A stretch of DNA of 64,000 bases from Algoriphagus sp. (lineage in GTDB: Bacteria; Bacteroidota; Bacteroidia; Cytophagales; Cyclobacteriaceae). Numbering within the stretch: the stretch's first letter is position 1; every line of letters starts with the position of its first letter. The translations under genes and the position numbers were made by a program. Location: NCBI GenBank assembly GCA_029945945.1, contig JAQSDM010000011.1:512069-576068 (forward strand), in the 5' to 3' direction. Positions 44,593 to 53,761 of this stretch are shown piece after piece. Under the pieces are notes generated by a model. The model searched no databases. It was not told the DNA's origin and was given only the letters and a program-made list of their open reading frames with translations.

Positions 44593-46818
44593 ATGAAAAA
44601 ATGGACTAGACGCGCATTTATAGGAGCCGGAGTATTGGCAGGAGGCACTTTGGTGATTGGGATAGCAATCCGACCGGGAAACCGCTCCTCAAAAGTAGCC
44701 GGATTGATAGCTTCGGAAGGAGAAACTGTCATGAATATTTGGCTGAAAATCGCTCCGGATAATACGGTCACAGCAATCATTCCACATGCCGAAATGGGGC
44801 AGGGCGTGCACACTGCCTTGGCGATGATGCTCGCTGACGAAATGGATGCAGACTGGTCAAAAGTAACCTTTCAGGAAGCTCCCGCTGATAAGGAATATGC
44901 CAATTTCACCCTGCTGAAAGGTTTTGTAGCAGGCAATTCAACTTTCCCCAAGTTTATAGATGAAACGATTGACGGTGTTTTCCTTACTGCAGTGAAAACT
45001 TTGAATTTCCAGATCACGGGCGGAAGTGCTTCGGTGAGATTTACCGGTCAGCAAGCCATGCGTATTGCAGGGGCAGCGGCCAAATCCATGCTGATGCAGG
45101 CCGCTGCAGATACCTGGAAGGTACCAACGGAGGAACTCATCGCTCAAAACAGTATCATTAGTCATCCAAGCAGTAAGCGCAGTGCCACTTTTGCGGAGCT
45201 TGCACCTGCAGCAGCCAAAGTCACTATTCCCATACAGCCTAAGCTAAAATCACCCGAAGAGTTTAACCTCATGGGTACTTCCCAGCCAAGATTTGATATA
45301 CCGGCAAAGGTGACCGGAGAAGCAAAGTTTGGAATGGATGTGCAGGTACCCGGAATGAAATATGCCACAATTAAGGCTGCCCCGGTTTTTGGAAGTAAAG
45401 TAAAATCTGTGGATACAAAAGTCTCTTCAAGCCAACCGGGAGTAAAAAAGATTTTAAACTTAGGGGATTCAGTGGCTGTCATTGCGGATGGCTATTGGCA
45501 GGCAAAAACTACACTGGATTCACTTCCCATTGAATTTGAAGCCACAGAAAATAGTGGTCTGAATCAGGATGAAATCATGGACCGCTATCGAAAGGCCATG
45601 GATGCGGATTTGGCAGATGGAAATCTGGATAAGCACTTCAAAGACGGAGATGCCACGAACGCGTTAGAACAGGCAGCAACCCTGGTAGAGGCTGAATACC
45701 AGCTTCCGTTTTTGGCCCACGCTACCATGGAACCCATGAACTGCACTGCATGGGTGCACGATGGAAAATGTGAGGTTTGGTGCGGAAGTCAAAACCCCCT
45801 TGGGGTCAAGGCCGCCGCTGCAGAACTCCTTGAAATAGATATTGATATGGTTACCGTCCACAATCAACTCCTGGGAGGTGGCTTTGGAAGACGATCCGAG
45901 ACAGATGTGATGAAGCAGGCGATCCTGATCGCCAAGGAAGTAGATTACCCGGTCAAATTAATCTGGTCAAGAGAAGAAGACACACAACACGATGTTTATC
46001 GGGAAGCGACTATCAGTCGGATGAAGGCAGGCTTGGATCAATCAGGACTTCCCATCGCTTATACCCATCAGTTTATATTCAAGCATCATCCCCCGGAGGC
46101 AGCGGATATTCCCTACTCTATTCCCAATCAGTTGATTCAATATTCCAGCCCCGCCACTTTTGTACCTTGGGGAAACTGGCGAAGTGTGGATCATTCGACG
46201 CATGGTTTTTTGACAGAATCTTTTATTGATGAATTAGCCCATGCGGCCAAGAAGGATCCATTTGCCTACAGAAAGAACCTGACAAAGGATAATTCCCGGT
46301 TTCAACGTGTTCTTGATTTGGTTTACGAAAAGTCAAATTGGGGATCTCCCCTTCCTCCAAACTGGGGGAGAGGCATCGCAATAGCCCAATCTTTTGGGTC
46401 TATTGTGGCTGAGGTAGCAGAAGTGGAAGTCGGCATTGACGGAAAGGTGAAAGTACATCGGGTAGTATGTGCAGTTGATCCGGGCTTTGCCATTCACCCG
46501 GATGGATTCATTGCACAGATGGAAAGTGGAATAATCTATGGATTGGCAGCTGCCATGACCGGAGAGGTTACCATCGAAAACGGGGCAGTGGTACAAAGTA
46601 ACTTCCATAATTATCCTGTTACCCGAATGAATGAAGCTCCAAAAATTGAGACTCATATCATCAATTCCGGAAATCCTCCGGGTGGTGCGGGCGAACCAAG
46701 CACACCTGTCATAGCGCCAGCGGTGACCAATGCCATCTTTGATGCAACAGGTATCCGAATTCGACAACTTCCTATTTCCAAAAACGATCTGCGGGCATCG
46801 ATCCGTCCGACGACTTGA
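44593..46818 (+). CDS. molybdopterin subunit of an aldehyde/isoquinoline-type oxidoreductase (IorB-like)
   Basis: 741 residues with a Tat-type N-terminus ('KKWTRRAFIGAGVLAGG'). It binds the molybdenum-cytosine-dinucleotide cofactor: 'PHAEMGQGVHTALAMMLAD' and 'VHNQLLGGGFGRRSE' are cofactor-contact blocks, and 'GAGEPSTPVIAPAVTNAIF' contains the catalytic Glu common to the family. Together with the 44104 gene it should hydroxylate an aldehyde or N-heterocycle in the periplasm, with an external electron acceptor. No FAD subunit, XdhC-like chaperone or cofactor-synthesis gene is in the window. A 63-residue gene and two type B genes follow in the same direction. Confidence 0.92.
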   Translation: MKKWTRRAFIGAGVLAGGTLVIGIAIRPGNRSSKVAGLIASEGETVMNIWLKIAPDNTVTAIIPHAEMGQGVHTALAMMLADEMDADWSKVTFQEAPADKEYANFTLLKGFVAGNSTFPKFIDETIDGVFLTAVKTLNFQITGGSASVRFTGQQAMRIAGAAAKSMLMQAAADTWKVPTEELIAQNSIISHPSSKRSATFAELAPAAAKVTIPIQPKLKSPEEFNLMGTSQPRFDIPAKVTGEAKFGMDVQVPGMKYATIKAAPVFGSKVKSVDTKVSSSQPGVKKILNLGDSVAVIADGYWQAKTTLDSLPIEFEATENSGLNQDEIMDRYRKAMDADLADGNLDKHFKDGDATNALEQAATLVEAEYQLPFLAHATMEPMNCTAWVHDGKCEVWCGSQNPLGVKAAAAELLEIDIDMVTVHNQLLGGGFGRRSETDVMKQAILIAKEVDYPVKLIWSREEDTQHDVYREATISRMKAGLDQSGLPIAYTHQFIFKHHPPEAADIPYSIPNQLIQYSSPATFVPWGNWRSVDHSTHGFLTESFIDELAHAAKKDPFAYRKNLTKDNSRFQRVLDLVYEKSNWGSPLPPNWGRGIAIAQSFGSIVAEVAEVEVGIDGKVKVHRVVCAVDPGFAIHPDGFIAQMESGIIYGLAAAMTGEVTIENGAVVQSNFHNYPVTRMNEAPKIETHIINSGNPPGGAGEPSTPVIAPAVTNAIFDATGIRIRQLPISKNDLRASIRPTT

Positions 46819-46880
46819 TACAATCTCCTCTTGGCATCAAGAGGAGTAGTTTATTTTTAAAAAATCATACCTACAAAACC

Positions 46881-47072
46881 ATGGGACTATTTTGGAATCT
46901 TATCCAACAAAGCCAGATTTCTGACCAAAAAGGCCGGGCTGAAACCTTGGAAGCGAGGGTCGCTTTCTTAGAATATGAACTTCAGAGGACCAAATCTCTT
47001 TTGATCAATGCCCTCAAGATTCTCGAGGAGCAAAGTGGAAAAGACATTGATGGAGATGGAAAGCTCGGATAA
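46881..47072 (+). CDS. small coiled-coil protein
   Basis: A 63-residue protein (the ATG at 46881 is chosen; an in-frame ATG at 46815 gives an unrelated 22-residue extension). 'QKGRAETLEARVAFLEYELQ' is a strong coiled-coil heptad pattern, then 'LLINALKILEEQSGKDIDG' and 'DGDGKLG'. The final D-I-D-G-D-G-K-L-G looks like a calcium-binding half EF-hand loop. There is no signal peptide. It lies between the molybdenum hydroxylase and two DUF6090 genes (30 bases before the next start). Unknown function; dimer formation is likely. Confidence 0.6.
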   Translation: MGLFWNLIQQSQISDQKGRAETLEARVAFLEYELQRTKSLLINALKILEEQSGKDIDGDGKLG

Positions 47073-47102
47073 GGGGATTCATTTTTAAATTTTAAAAAGG
47101 CT

Positions 47103-47852
47103 ATGGTACGTATATTCCGAAAAATCCGCCAAAAACTTCTCACCCAAAATCGGGGCACCCGGTACATCGCTTATGCTTTGGGGGAAATTCTTTTGGTCAC
47201 CATCGGTATTTTGATTGCCTTGCAAGTGAATACCTGGAACGAAAATCGAATCGATCAAAAAAAGGAAGCCGGTATCCTCAAAGACCTTCACCAGGAATTT
47301 CAGCTAAACAAAGTGAGTATTGATTCCTCCATCCAACATCATCGGACAGTTTTGGAGGCAATCAAGGGAGTCTTGAATGGAATGGGAAAATCTGGGCCTG
47401 AGTATTCTGAAGATCATCTCGACAGTCTAATCAATTTGACACTGGATTATGATAATTACATCCCCAGCCAAACGGTAATTGCCGAATTAATTTCAACAGG
47501 CAAAACAAACCTGATATCATCGGATACCCTGCGAACCTTGATATTTCAATGGGTGAGTGAAATCGAAGATAAAAATGAAGGGTATGAGTCCCTTGACCTA
47601 ATGAGCGAGAACTTGATACTACCCTATATTTCAAAAAACGGATCGATGAAAAATATCGACTCTTTTGGAATGCTCAAAGGAAATGGCAGATCAAAATTCC
47701 CCTCCCGAAACCTAGCCCTATTACAGGAGGTGGAGTTTGAAAATCTAATGGACAATCAGGCTTGGGGAGTAACCAACTACTTATTCAAACTTGAAAAATT
47801 GCAGGCAATCATCGAGGCTATTTTGTACCATACCCAATCCACTACTCCATGA
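47103..47852 (+). CDS. DUF6090 membrane protein, leader type B, copy 4
   Basis: 249 residues. Leader 'MVRIFRKIRQKLLTQNRGTR', then the helix 'ALGEILLVTIGILIALQVNT' and the terminal N-T-W-N-E. The body 'EAGILKDLHQEFQLNKVSI' has the motif 'ELISTGKTNLISSDTLRTL', followed by 'IFQWVSEIEDKNEGYESLDL'. The stop overlaps the next ATG by four bases. It is co-directional with the molybdenum hydroxylase genes and the 63-residue gene, so these may all be one transcript. Confidence 0.85.
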   Translation: MVRIFRKIRQKLLTQNRGTRYIAYALGEILLVTIGILIALQVNTWNENRIDQKKEAGILKDLHQEFQLNKVSIDSSIQHHRTVLEAIKGVLNGMGKSGPEYSEDHLDSLINLTLDYDNYIPSQTVIAELISTGKTNLISSDTLRTLIFQWVSEIEDKNEGYESLDLMSENLILPYISKNGSMKNIDSFGMLKGNGRSKFPSRNLALLQEVEFENLMDNQAWGVTNYLFKLEKLQAIIEAILYHTQSTTP

Positions 47853-48562
47853 TCTCTCTCTTCCGATCCATCCGCCAAAAACTCCTCCAACAGAACCAAG
47901 TCACTCGGTATTTGGCCTATGCCGCCGGTGAGATTTTTCTGGTTGTAATCGGGATTTTGATCGCACTGCAAATCAATAATTGGAATGAAGGACGCAAGAC
48001 CAAAAAGTTTGAACAGGAGATCCTCTTTCTCATAGATCAAAACCTCAACCAAGATTCAATTCTTTTAGCGGAAGAACTTTTTAAAGCAAGGGAAGCACTT
48101 GAATTGACCGATCGGTTATTGGAACAAGTTGCACTGGAAAACTATGACGACAGCTTAAATTACTGGATGGGAAAGATCATTTCCTTCGAACGGTTCAAAT
48201 CGCAAGCCAGTGCATTCGAAGTGTTAAAAGCGAAAGGGATCGAAACGATCTCAGATAAGGAACTCCAGTTGGTCTTGATTTCCTATTATGACGTAAGTCT
48301 ATTCGAGGTGTATCAGAGTCTCAATGATGTTGAAAACTCATTCATTGCTGATTGGATTCCGTTAATTAAGCTAGAATTTTCTGATTTCAATTTTTTGAAT
48401 TTTTGCCAGCCTGTCAACTCCAAAACATTCTTTGAGAAGCCTTCTTCCATTGTGCTGTTCAAATTATATCAGGATAACCGGGAGGGATCAGTAAAAAATA
48501 TAGAAAGTGCTCTTCAAAAGATTTCTGAAATCAGATCCCTGACAAAAACGCATCTTCAATAA
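47849..48562 (+). CDS. DUF6090 membrane protein, leader type B, copy 5
   Basis: 237 residues. Leader 'MISLFRSIRQKLLQQNQVTR', helix 'AAGEIFLVVIGILIALQINN' and N-N-W-N-E. The body 'EQEILFLIDQNLNQDSILL' carries 'VLKAKGIETISDKELQLVL' and then 'ISYYDVSLFEVYQ', with the YY dyad that follows the SG motif in several members. Apart from the leader it shares little sequence with copy 4. Convergent with the kelch-like lipoprotein gene. Confidence 0.85.
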   Translation: MISLFRSIRQKLLQQNQVTRYLAYAAGEIFLVVIGILIALQINNWNEGRKTKKFEQEILFLIDQNLNQDSILLAEELFKAREALELTDRLLEQVALENYDDSLNYWMGKIISFERFKSQASAFEVLKAKGIETISDKELQLVLISYYDVSLFEVYQSLNDVENSFIADWIPLIKLEFSDFNFLNFCQPVNSKTFFEKPSSIVLFKLYQDNREGSVKNIESALQKISEIRSLTKTHLQ

Positions 48563-48681
48563 TTTCCTTATCCGCTACTCCGTCAAACACTTCTGAAATA
48601 AATCGATTCCCTTTAGATCCGGTCTTTGCAAAAGGGAAATCAGACAGCGGTATTCAGATTTTTAGTGGCACATTCCGTGAA

Positions 48682-50172
48682 TTATTCAACAGTAGCCATC
48701 GGAATACTCATGTAAATTCCATACAAAACAGGGTTGGTGCGGGTGTTATAAGCCCCGTCCGCTGTGAAAGTATTGGGAACTGGAGATAAAATCCCTCCAT
48801 ACATATAGCCCACCAAAACCGGACCTGTGATCGGATCAGGAAACACTTTGTTCAAGTCAATGATCCCGGAGGAATTACCATAAAGCAATTGCGGTAAAGG
48901 AAAGAAGACTGCATTCGTCCCTAAGTAACCGGGCAGGAGTTCATTGGGAGGCAATTGAACCAATTCAATGGTCTCATCCTCTCCATTAGTATAGTAGGAA
49001 GACATCAGGTTGGAAAACGGCAAAGCCAGCGTGGAGTCAGGAATAACCAATCCCGAAGAGTCGGGATCATAGGCTTTGAAAGTAATTCCTCCAAGCAGCG
49101 CAATCCTACTCACCCGATACTCTCCAAAAGCGAGGACTGAGTTAATCTTGGCAGCAGAATAGAGATTCACCTCTTGCTTCAAAGAATCATCTACCTGAAT
49201 CGCAGGATTGCCGGATGCAAGTCCTGAAATATAGACCGGGCTCTGATATCCGAATCCATATTTGTTGAAGACGCCACCGTAGATGACCACACCGAGGGAA
49301 TCAGTATAAGGAAGGATGACTTCCGCCAGGTTGAAATCCCTGCGGTGGAGATTTTCCGAATCTCTCAGAGTAAGCGTGTCGGAGATATTCCAGGAATTTC
49401 CTGCTTGCGAAATCTCAAATTTTCTGATTGAATTCGTGTATTCACCCGTGTTGCCGGGGATATAAGCTCCCTTGTAATTTTGCCCGCCGACGAGGTAGAA
49501 ATTCCCGTTGGATTCAATCATTTCTCCTCCCGTCACCTGCAAATAAGGATCCCGGATAAACTTGGTGAAAACCTGATCCAAAGTTGGCGAGGCTCCATTT
49601 GAAGTAACATACTGGATCAAATTGGGCAGATTGATCTCAAAAAAAGCGTCAGAGGTCCAATTGCTTACCTTGGAAGTGCTATCAGAGAACGTAAAGCCGC
49701 CATTTACATACAGCAAGTCTCCATTCTGGAAATACTGTTGACTGCTTGCAGTCAGGTATCGGAAATAGGAAGCCGGGACCGGAACACCAACCGAGGTATT
49801 ATTTGCCATATTTATTACCCAAATGGAATCATTAGCCTGCAAATTTTGGAAAGCCGGGGGATCATTGTCCATACTATGCAATCCATATTTCCTTCCTCCA
49901 AACAAAACCCACTGTCCGTTATAAGAAGCTGTAACCGGACTTTGTATGGCAGGCAGATAGAAATTCAAATCCATCGCTTCCAGACTCATTTGAATAAAAT
50001 CGGAGGTTGTTGAATCTCCTGCCGGCATCTCCATCATTCCGCTTACTCGCTGCTGTAACAGAGATTCGGATGGTTGACTTTCTACTTTCTTTTCTGTACA
50101 ACCTACCAGAGCCAGGAATCCCAGCAATCCAATCTGAGCAATCCAACCCGTTACTTTTTTGTCCTTGTTCAT
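48682..50172 (-). CDS. kelch-like beta-propeller lipoprotein
   Basis: A 496-residue lipoprotein. The ATG at 50172 is chosen over an in-frame TTG at 50187; its signal 'GWIAQIGLLGFLALVGC' has a lipobox. The mature part shows kelch-type di-glycine blades: 'NGQWVLFGGRKYGLHSM', 'GDLLYVNGGFTF', 'NGNFYLVGGQNYKG', 'LGVVIYGGVFNKYG' and 'SRIALLGGITF'. Kelch propellers bind other proteins or glycans. It lies 11 bases after the 727-residue gene and is probably translated from the same message. Not a recognised named family. Confidence 0.75.
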   Translation of the reverse strand: MNKDKKVTGWIAQIGLLGFLALVGCTEKKVESQPSESLLQQRVSGMMEMPAGDSTTSDFIQMSLEAMDLNFYLPAIQSPVTASYNGQWVLFGGRKYGLHSMDNDPPAFQNLQANDSIWVINMANNTSVGVPVPASYFRYLTASSQQYFQNGDLLYVNGGFTFSDSTSKVSNWTSDAFFEINLPNLIQYVTSNGASPTLDQVFTKFIRDPYLQVTGGEMIESNGNFYLVGGQNYKGAYIPGNTGEYTNSIRKFEISQAGNSWNISDTLTLRDSENLHRRDFNLAEVILPYTDSLGVVIYGGVFNKYGFGYQSPVYISGLASGNPAIQVDDSLKQEVNLYSAAKINSVLAFGEYRVSRIALLGGITFKAYDPDSSGLVIPDSTLALPFSNLMSSYYTNGEDETIELVQLPPNELLPGYLGTNAVFFPLPQLLYGNSSGIIDLNKVFPDPITGPVLVGYMYGGILSPVPNTFTADGAYNTRTNPVLYGIYMSIPMATVE

Positions 50173-50183
50173 TCCTATAAAAA

Positions 50184-52367
50184 TCAAGATGATGGATATA
50201 ATTTTTGCTTAGCCCATTTCTGTAGCAGAGCTCGTTGCGGAGCTGAAATTTCCCGGGTCACCGGCATAAACATATAGCCTCCCCAACTTTTTTCATCCGT
50301 GAGAAGCAATAAACGTTGCAGAGTCACCGGATCACTCCAGTTTTCTTCCTTAAATGGAATAATTGCATACATGATAGGAAGTACGGTCTCAAAGTTGGAG
50401 AGGACATTGTCCATTATTACCTGCCAGGTAATTGGTAGCGTTCCATTGAGGTAAGGAGCCAAATTGGGAAAATCGGCAAGTACTCGTGAGGTGATGCTGT
50501 AGCTATTTGCAGAAAAGTAAAAACTCTGAGCCGGGGAAGCGTTGACAGGGATTTGTTGCTGTGGAGTAATAGCAAAAACATATTGCATGCATCCCGCCTT
50601 GTCAACCGGATAATTAAACATCATTCCATCATAAAAATTAATGGGTGTATTTACCGGATTGCCTGAAGACGGGTCAACATATTGATAAACTCCCAAGACA
50701 GGATTGCTTTGCGGAACAGGTTGGCCCCGATATAAAACCCTGAGAAAAACGGGGCCTCGGCCAGATCCATCAGACTTATAGCCATAGCCCGGTGCTTGGT
50801 TCTGCTCGGCGTAGGAACCCTGCTGATCAGACAAAATCAGAAAATCGTCCTCTACCATCAAGTTGGAACCACCGCTTTTCAACTGGAATGTTCCTTCTGC
50901 CCAATTAATATTAGATGGCATCGGAAAATCCATCACCCCGCCACGAGCCAGAAATGTGGACATATTGTAATCATTTGCGAAATCAATCGAACCAATCAAA
51001 ATCGGAGTCGAACCATTATCCGGAGAAAAATAAAGACTTAACTGGCCAAAATCATAATTTTCAAATCCGGTGAAGGGAGGTATAGATGTATCTCCTCCAT
51101 AAGGAGAATATTCACCCAAACCTGTTCCAAATTCGCAGATCGTATTTATGACATCCAGGGAAATAAGCGATTTAACGGGATTAACTTTTAAGAATGCGGG
51201 AGGAAGCTGCGCAGAGGTGATCAGGCTAACGGGAGTATTTGATCCGACCGGAACAGGTACAAGGTTTTGTGAAATGAATGGTTGGATATCAATCGTCGGA
51301 CTTGCGGATAGCGGATTTTTCAGGATTCTGGAAATCGTGTTTGTAGTCATATCCCCACTGAGGCAGGGGGTGATTGAACCGGAGAAAACCGCTCTTGCCG
51401 GATTCTTGCGAACACTTGTGTTGTTATTTCCCAAAGGTTGGGTTGGCATCACGGAGTAATCGGGATTATGAACCTCATACACCTGATGGAGCATAATCTT
51501 CATCGACAAAGACGTCACATTAGTTCCTGCATATTGGTTGAGAACTTGCTGCAATGCCGGATCACAGGACCCATTTGTCAAATCAATAGTAGAATAAAAA
51601 TAGGCTGAACCGCTCATTGGCATTAGCAGACCCGCATACCAATTCAAGACTTTGCATAGAGACATCCAGTTAAAGGTGGATTTGCAGGGTTTCCCGGCAA
51701 AAAAAGTCTGATTGCTTTCCTTTGAATAGATACCTGCTTTTCCATAAAAAATCTGAGTACAGGTCTGACCAATACTGTCCACGTCACAAAACATGGCCGA
51801 TGTGCGGGAATTTGGATCAAAGAAATCCTGATGAAATGATAAGGAGGTTCCCAGTAGCTGAGCAAGTCCCTGAGGACAACCGGAAGAATTATCGGGAGTC
51901 CACGTTTCCACACCACCCGCTCCATCAGGTAATTGCACTCCTGTGATTCGGATATCTTCCGCGAAAATACTCAGGTCACCAAAGTAATTCCAGTAACCGG
52001 GAGTGATCCAATTTGAAGATAAAGGAGTACTGGTGCCAGTGAGGGGAATGAAGTCGTAAAGTCTTTTGTAAGAAGCATCAGGTTTAAAGGTTCCCAACGT
52101 CACCTGCGCCCACTGATCATATATCTCAGTAGTATTAATGGGTGAAATCTCAACATAGTTTTGATCCCCGTCTGGGGTCACAGAATACCCCATTGTTTTT
52201 ACTTCACCAAGCTGATCATCTGTGATGTACACTCTCGGCGGTAAAACTGGTGCAGCCTTAACCTGGTCATAAACGCGAAGGGGATCAAATCGCCCATTGT
52301 TTGCAGTTGCCACATCCAACAATACAGAACCATGAAAGTTGATTCTGGGGAAATCAAATTGACTCAT
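50184..52367 (-). CDS. unrecognised 727-residue protein
   Basis: 727 residues with no signal peptide or membrane helix; the N-terminus is 'MSQFDFPRINFHGSVLLDV' followed by 'ATANNGRFDP'. I know similar N-terminal 'PRINFxG...' starts only from uncharacterised bacterial proteins and cannot name the family. Noticeable are many Asn, Ser and Pro residues, several cysteines (for example 'CDVDSIGQTCTQIFYG' and 'CKSTFNWMSLCK'), Gly-rich loops, and a distinct helical end: 'PFKEENWSDPVTLQRLLLL', then 'YMFMPVTREISAPQRALLQ'. The composition suggests a large beta-rich protein with a C-terminal helical tail. It follows the adenylate-cyclase gene by 53 bases and precedes the kelch lipoprotein, which may display or partner it. 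No function is proposed. Confidence 0.6.
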   Translation of the reverse strand: MSQFDFPRINFHGSVLLDVATANNGRFDPLRVYDQVKAAPVLPPRVYITDDQLGEVKTMGYSVTPDGDQNYVEISPINTTEIYDQWAQVTLGTFKPDASYKRLYDFIPLTGTSTPLSSNWITPGYWNYFGDLSIFAEDIRITGVQLPDGAGGVETWTPDNSSGCPQGLAQLLGTSLSFHQDFFDPNSRTSAMFCDVDSIGQTCTQIFYGKAGIYSKESNQTFFAGKPCKSTFNWMSLCKVLNWYAGLLMPMSGSAYFYSTIDLTNGSCDPALQQVLNQYAGTNVTSLSMKIMLHQVYEVHNPDYSVMPTQPLGNNNTSVRKNPARAVFSGSITPCLSGDMTTNTISRILKNPLSASPTIDIQPFISQNLVPVPVGSNTPVSLITSAQLPPAFLKVNPVKSLISLDVINTICEFGTGLGEYSPYGGDTSIPPFTGFENYDFGQLSLYFSPDNGSTPILIGSIDFANDYNMSTFLARGGVMDFPMPSNINWAEGTFQLKSGGSNLMVEDDFLILSDQQGSYAEQNQAPGYGYKSDGSGRGPVFLRVLYRGQPVPQSNPVLGVYQYVDPSSGNPVNTPINFYDGMMFNYPVDKAGCMQYVFAITPQQQIPVNASPAQSFYFSANSYSITSRVLADFPNLAPYLNGTLPITWQVIMDNVLSNFETVLPIMYAIIPFKEENWSDPVTLQRLLLLTDEKSWGGYMFMPVTREISAPQRALLQKWAKQKLYPSS

Positions 52368-52420
52368 AAAAAAGACATTTAAAATAAAAACTTATTACTT
52401 ACTGAAAGGCCAATTCCTTT

Positions 52421-53746
52421 TCAGTCCTTTCCTTTTTCGACAAAATACATGTCTATCTCACCTTTGTTTTTAGCATCTACCTTACCCCGGTAAGTGCATA
52501 TAAAATCATCTTTTATCAGGTTGTAGGTGCTTTCACTGATGTTTACTTTGCCAGCCTCGGAGCTCGACTCCATACGAGAGGCCACATTCACGGTGTCTCC
52601 CCAAATGTCATAGGCAAACTTTTTAATCCCTACAATCCCGGCAACTACGGGTCCGCTGTTTAAGCCTATTCTAATCTCAAAAAACGGCTTTTTACTTCTT
52701 TTGCGCTCTTTCTTGACTTTTTCTACAAAATCTCTGATTTCAAGAGCTGCTAAAACCGAGTCATGGGCATGGGTTTCCTTTGCCAGTGGAAGTCCTGCAG
52801 CGCACATGTAGCTGTCGCCAATCGTTTTTATTTTCTCAATCCCGTATTTGCTAATAATATTATCAAAAGCCCTGAAGTAAAAATCTATCTCCGCGACAAG
52901 TTTCTGAGAGGTAAGACCAGCGCTTAATTGGGTGAAATTTTTAAAATCTGTGAACAAAACAGTAACAATATTGTAATCTTTTGCCTTAGCAAAACCATTG
53001 GCCTTTAGCTCCTGAGTTGTCTCATAAGGCAAAATATTAAGCAAAAGGTTTTCACTAAGCTCTTTTTCTTTTTTCAGTTCCTGGGTTCTTTTTTCAACGA
53101 GACGCTCAAGAATTACATTTCGGTCTATTTGATTTTGCACTGCAGAAATCACTCCTCCGATTGCTTCAAGGATGTTTTGATGATAAGGTAAAATTCCCTT
53201 GTCTGTTTGAAGGATTTGAGACCTCCTTCCAGTGAAAATATATCCGAAGATTGCATCATCATGAATAATTGGTGACAAAATAAAGTGCAGCAATTCTAAT
53301 TCTTCCCTCAATCTCAGGACGAATTCATCTTCAGTGGTCTCATGATTAAAAATTATGGCATTCTTTGCGTTAAAAAAATCTTCAGGAATGGAAATAATTT
53401 TTGCTAAAACCCCGGTGGTATTATACCCCCCAAAAGCCTTGAGGTATTTAGGTTGGTAGTGAAGCGCTTTATCCTGATAAGGCATCAGGATAAAGGTCAC
53501 GTCCATCCTCAGGCGCACGTTGATACTCTCCGAAAGACCATCGAGCAATTCATCCATGCTGCTTTCAGCATCGATATCTTGTAACTCAGCGATTACCTTG
53601 AGTCCTTCACTCATTTGCAGCACGTCTTTGGTGAGGTCTGCATTTCTGTACTCAAGACCCATACAAGAACTGGACAATTTCTTGAGCCTTTCCTTGTAAT
53701 AGTTTATTTCCTTCTGGGCTGATTCACTGTTTTCCGGGGAACTCAT
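52421..53746 (-). CDS. class III adenylate cyclase with GAF-like sensor
   Basis: 441 residues, cytosolic. A short coiled coil at the start is followed by a GAF-like domain (about 55-210) and a linker coil ('VEKRTQELKKEKELSENLL'). The catalytic domain has 'VLFTDFKNFTQLSAG' (first metal Asp), 'EKIKTIGDSYMCAAGLP' (substrate Lys and second metal Asp), 'GLNSGPVVAGIVG' and 'YDIWGDTVNVASRMESS' (purine-selecting Asp, transition-state Asn and Arg). The Lys/Asp pair selects ATP, so cAMP is the expected product. It lies 15 bases after the FIST gene and is presumably regulated by it. Confidence 0.92.
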   Translation of the reverse strand: MSSPENSESAQKEINYYKERLKKLSSSCMGLEYRNADLTKDVLQMSEGLKVIAELQDIDAESSMDELLDGLSESINVRLRMDVTFILMPYQDKALHYQPKYLKAFGGYNTTGVLAKIISIPEDFFNAKNAIIFNHETTEDEFVLRLREELELLHFILSPIIHDDAIFGYIFTGRRSQILQTDKGILPYHQNILEAIGGVISAVQNQIDRNVILERLVEKRTQELKKEKELSENLLLNILPYETTQELKANGFAKAKDYNIVTVLFTDFKNFTQLSAGLTSQKLVAEIDFYFRAFDNIISKYGIEKIKTIGDSYMCAAGLPLAKETHAHDSVLAALEIRDFVEKVKKERKRSKKPFFEIRIGLNSGPVVAGIVGIKKFAYDIWGDTVNVASRMESSSEAGKVNISESTYNLIKDDFICTYRGKVDAKNKGEIDMYFVEKGKD

Positions 53747-53761
53747 GGAGTTTTATTTTTT

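Noticed and set aside
50173..50187. TTG start for the kelch lipoprotein
   Set aside because: The ATG at 50172 begins the lipoprotein signal; the TTG only creates an apparent overlap with the upstream gene.
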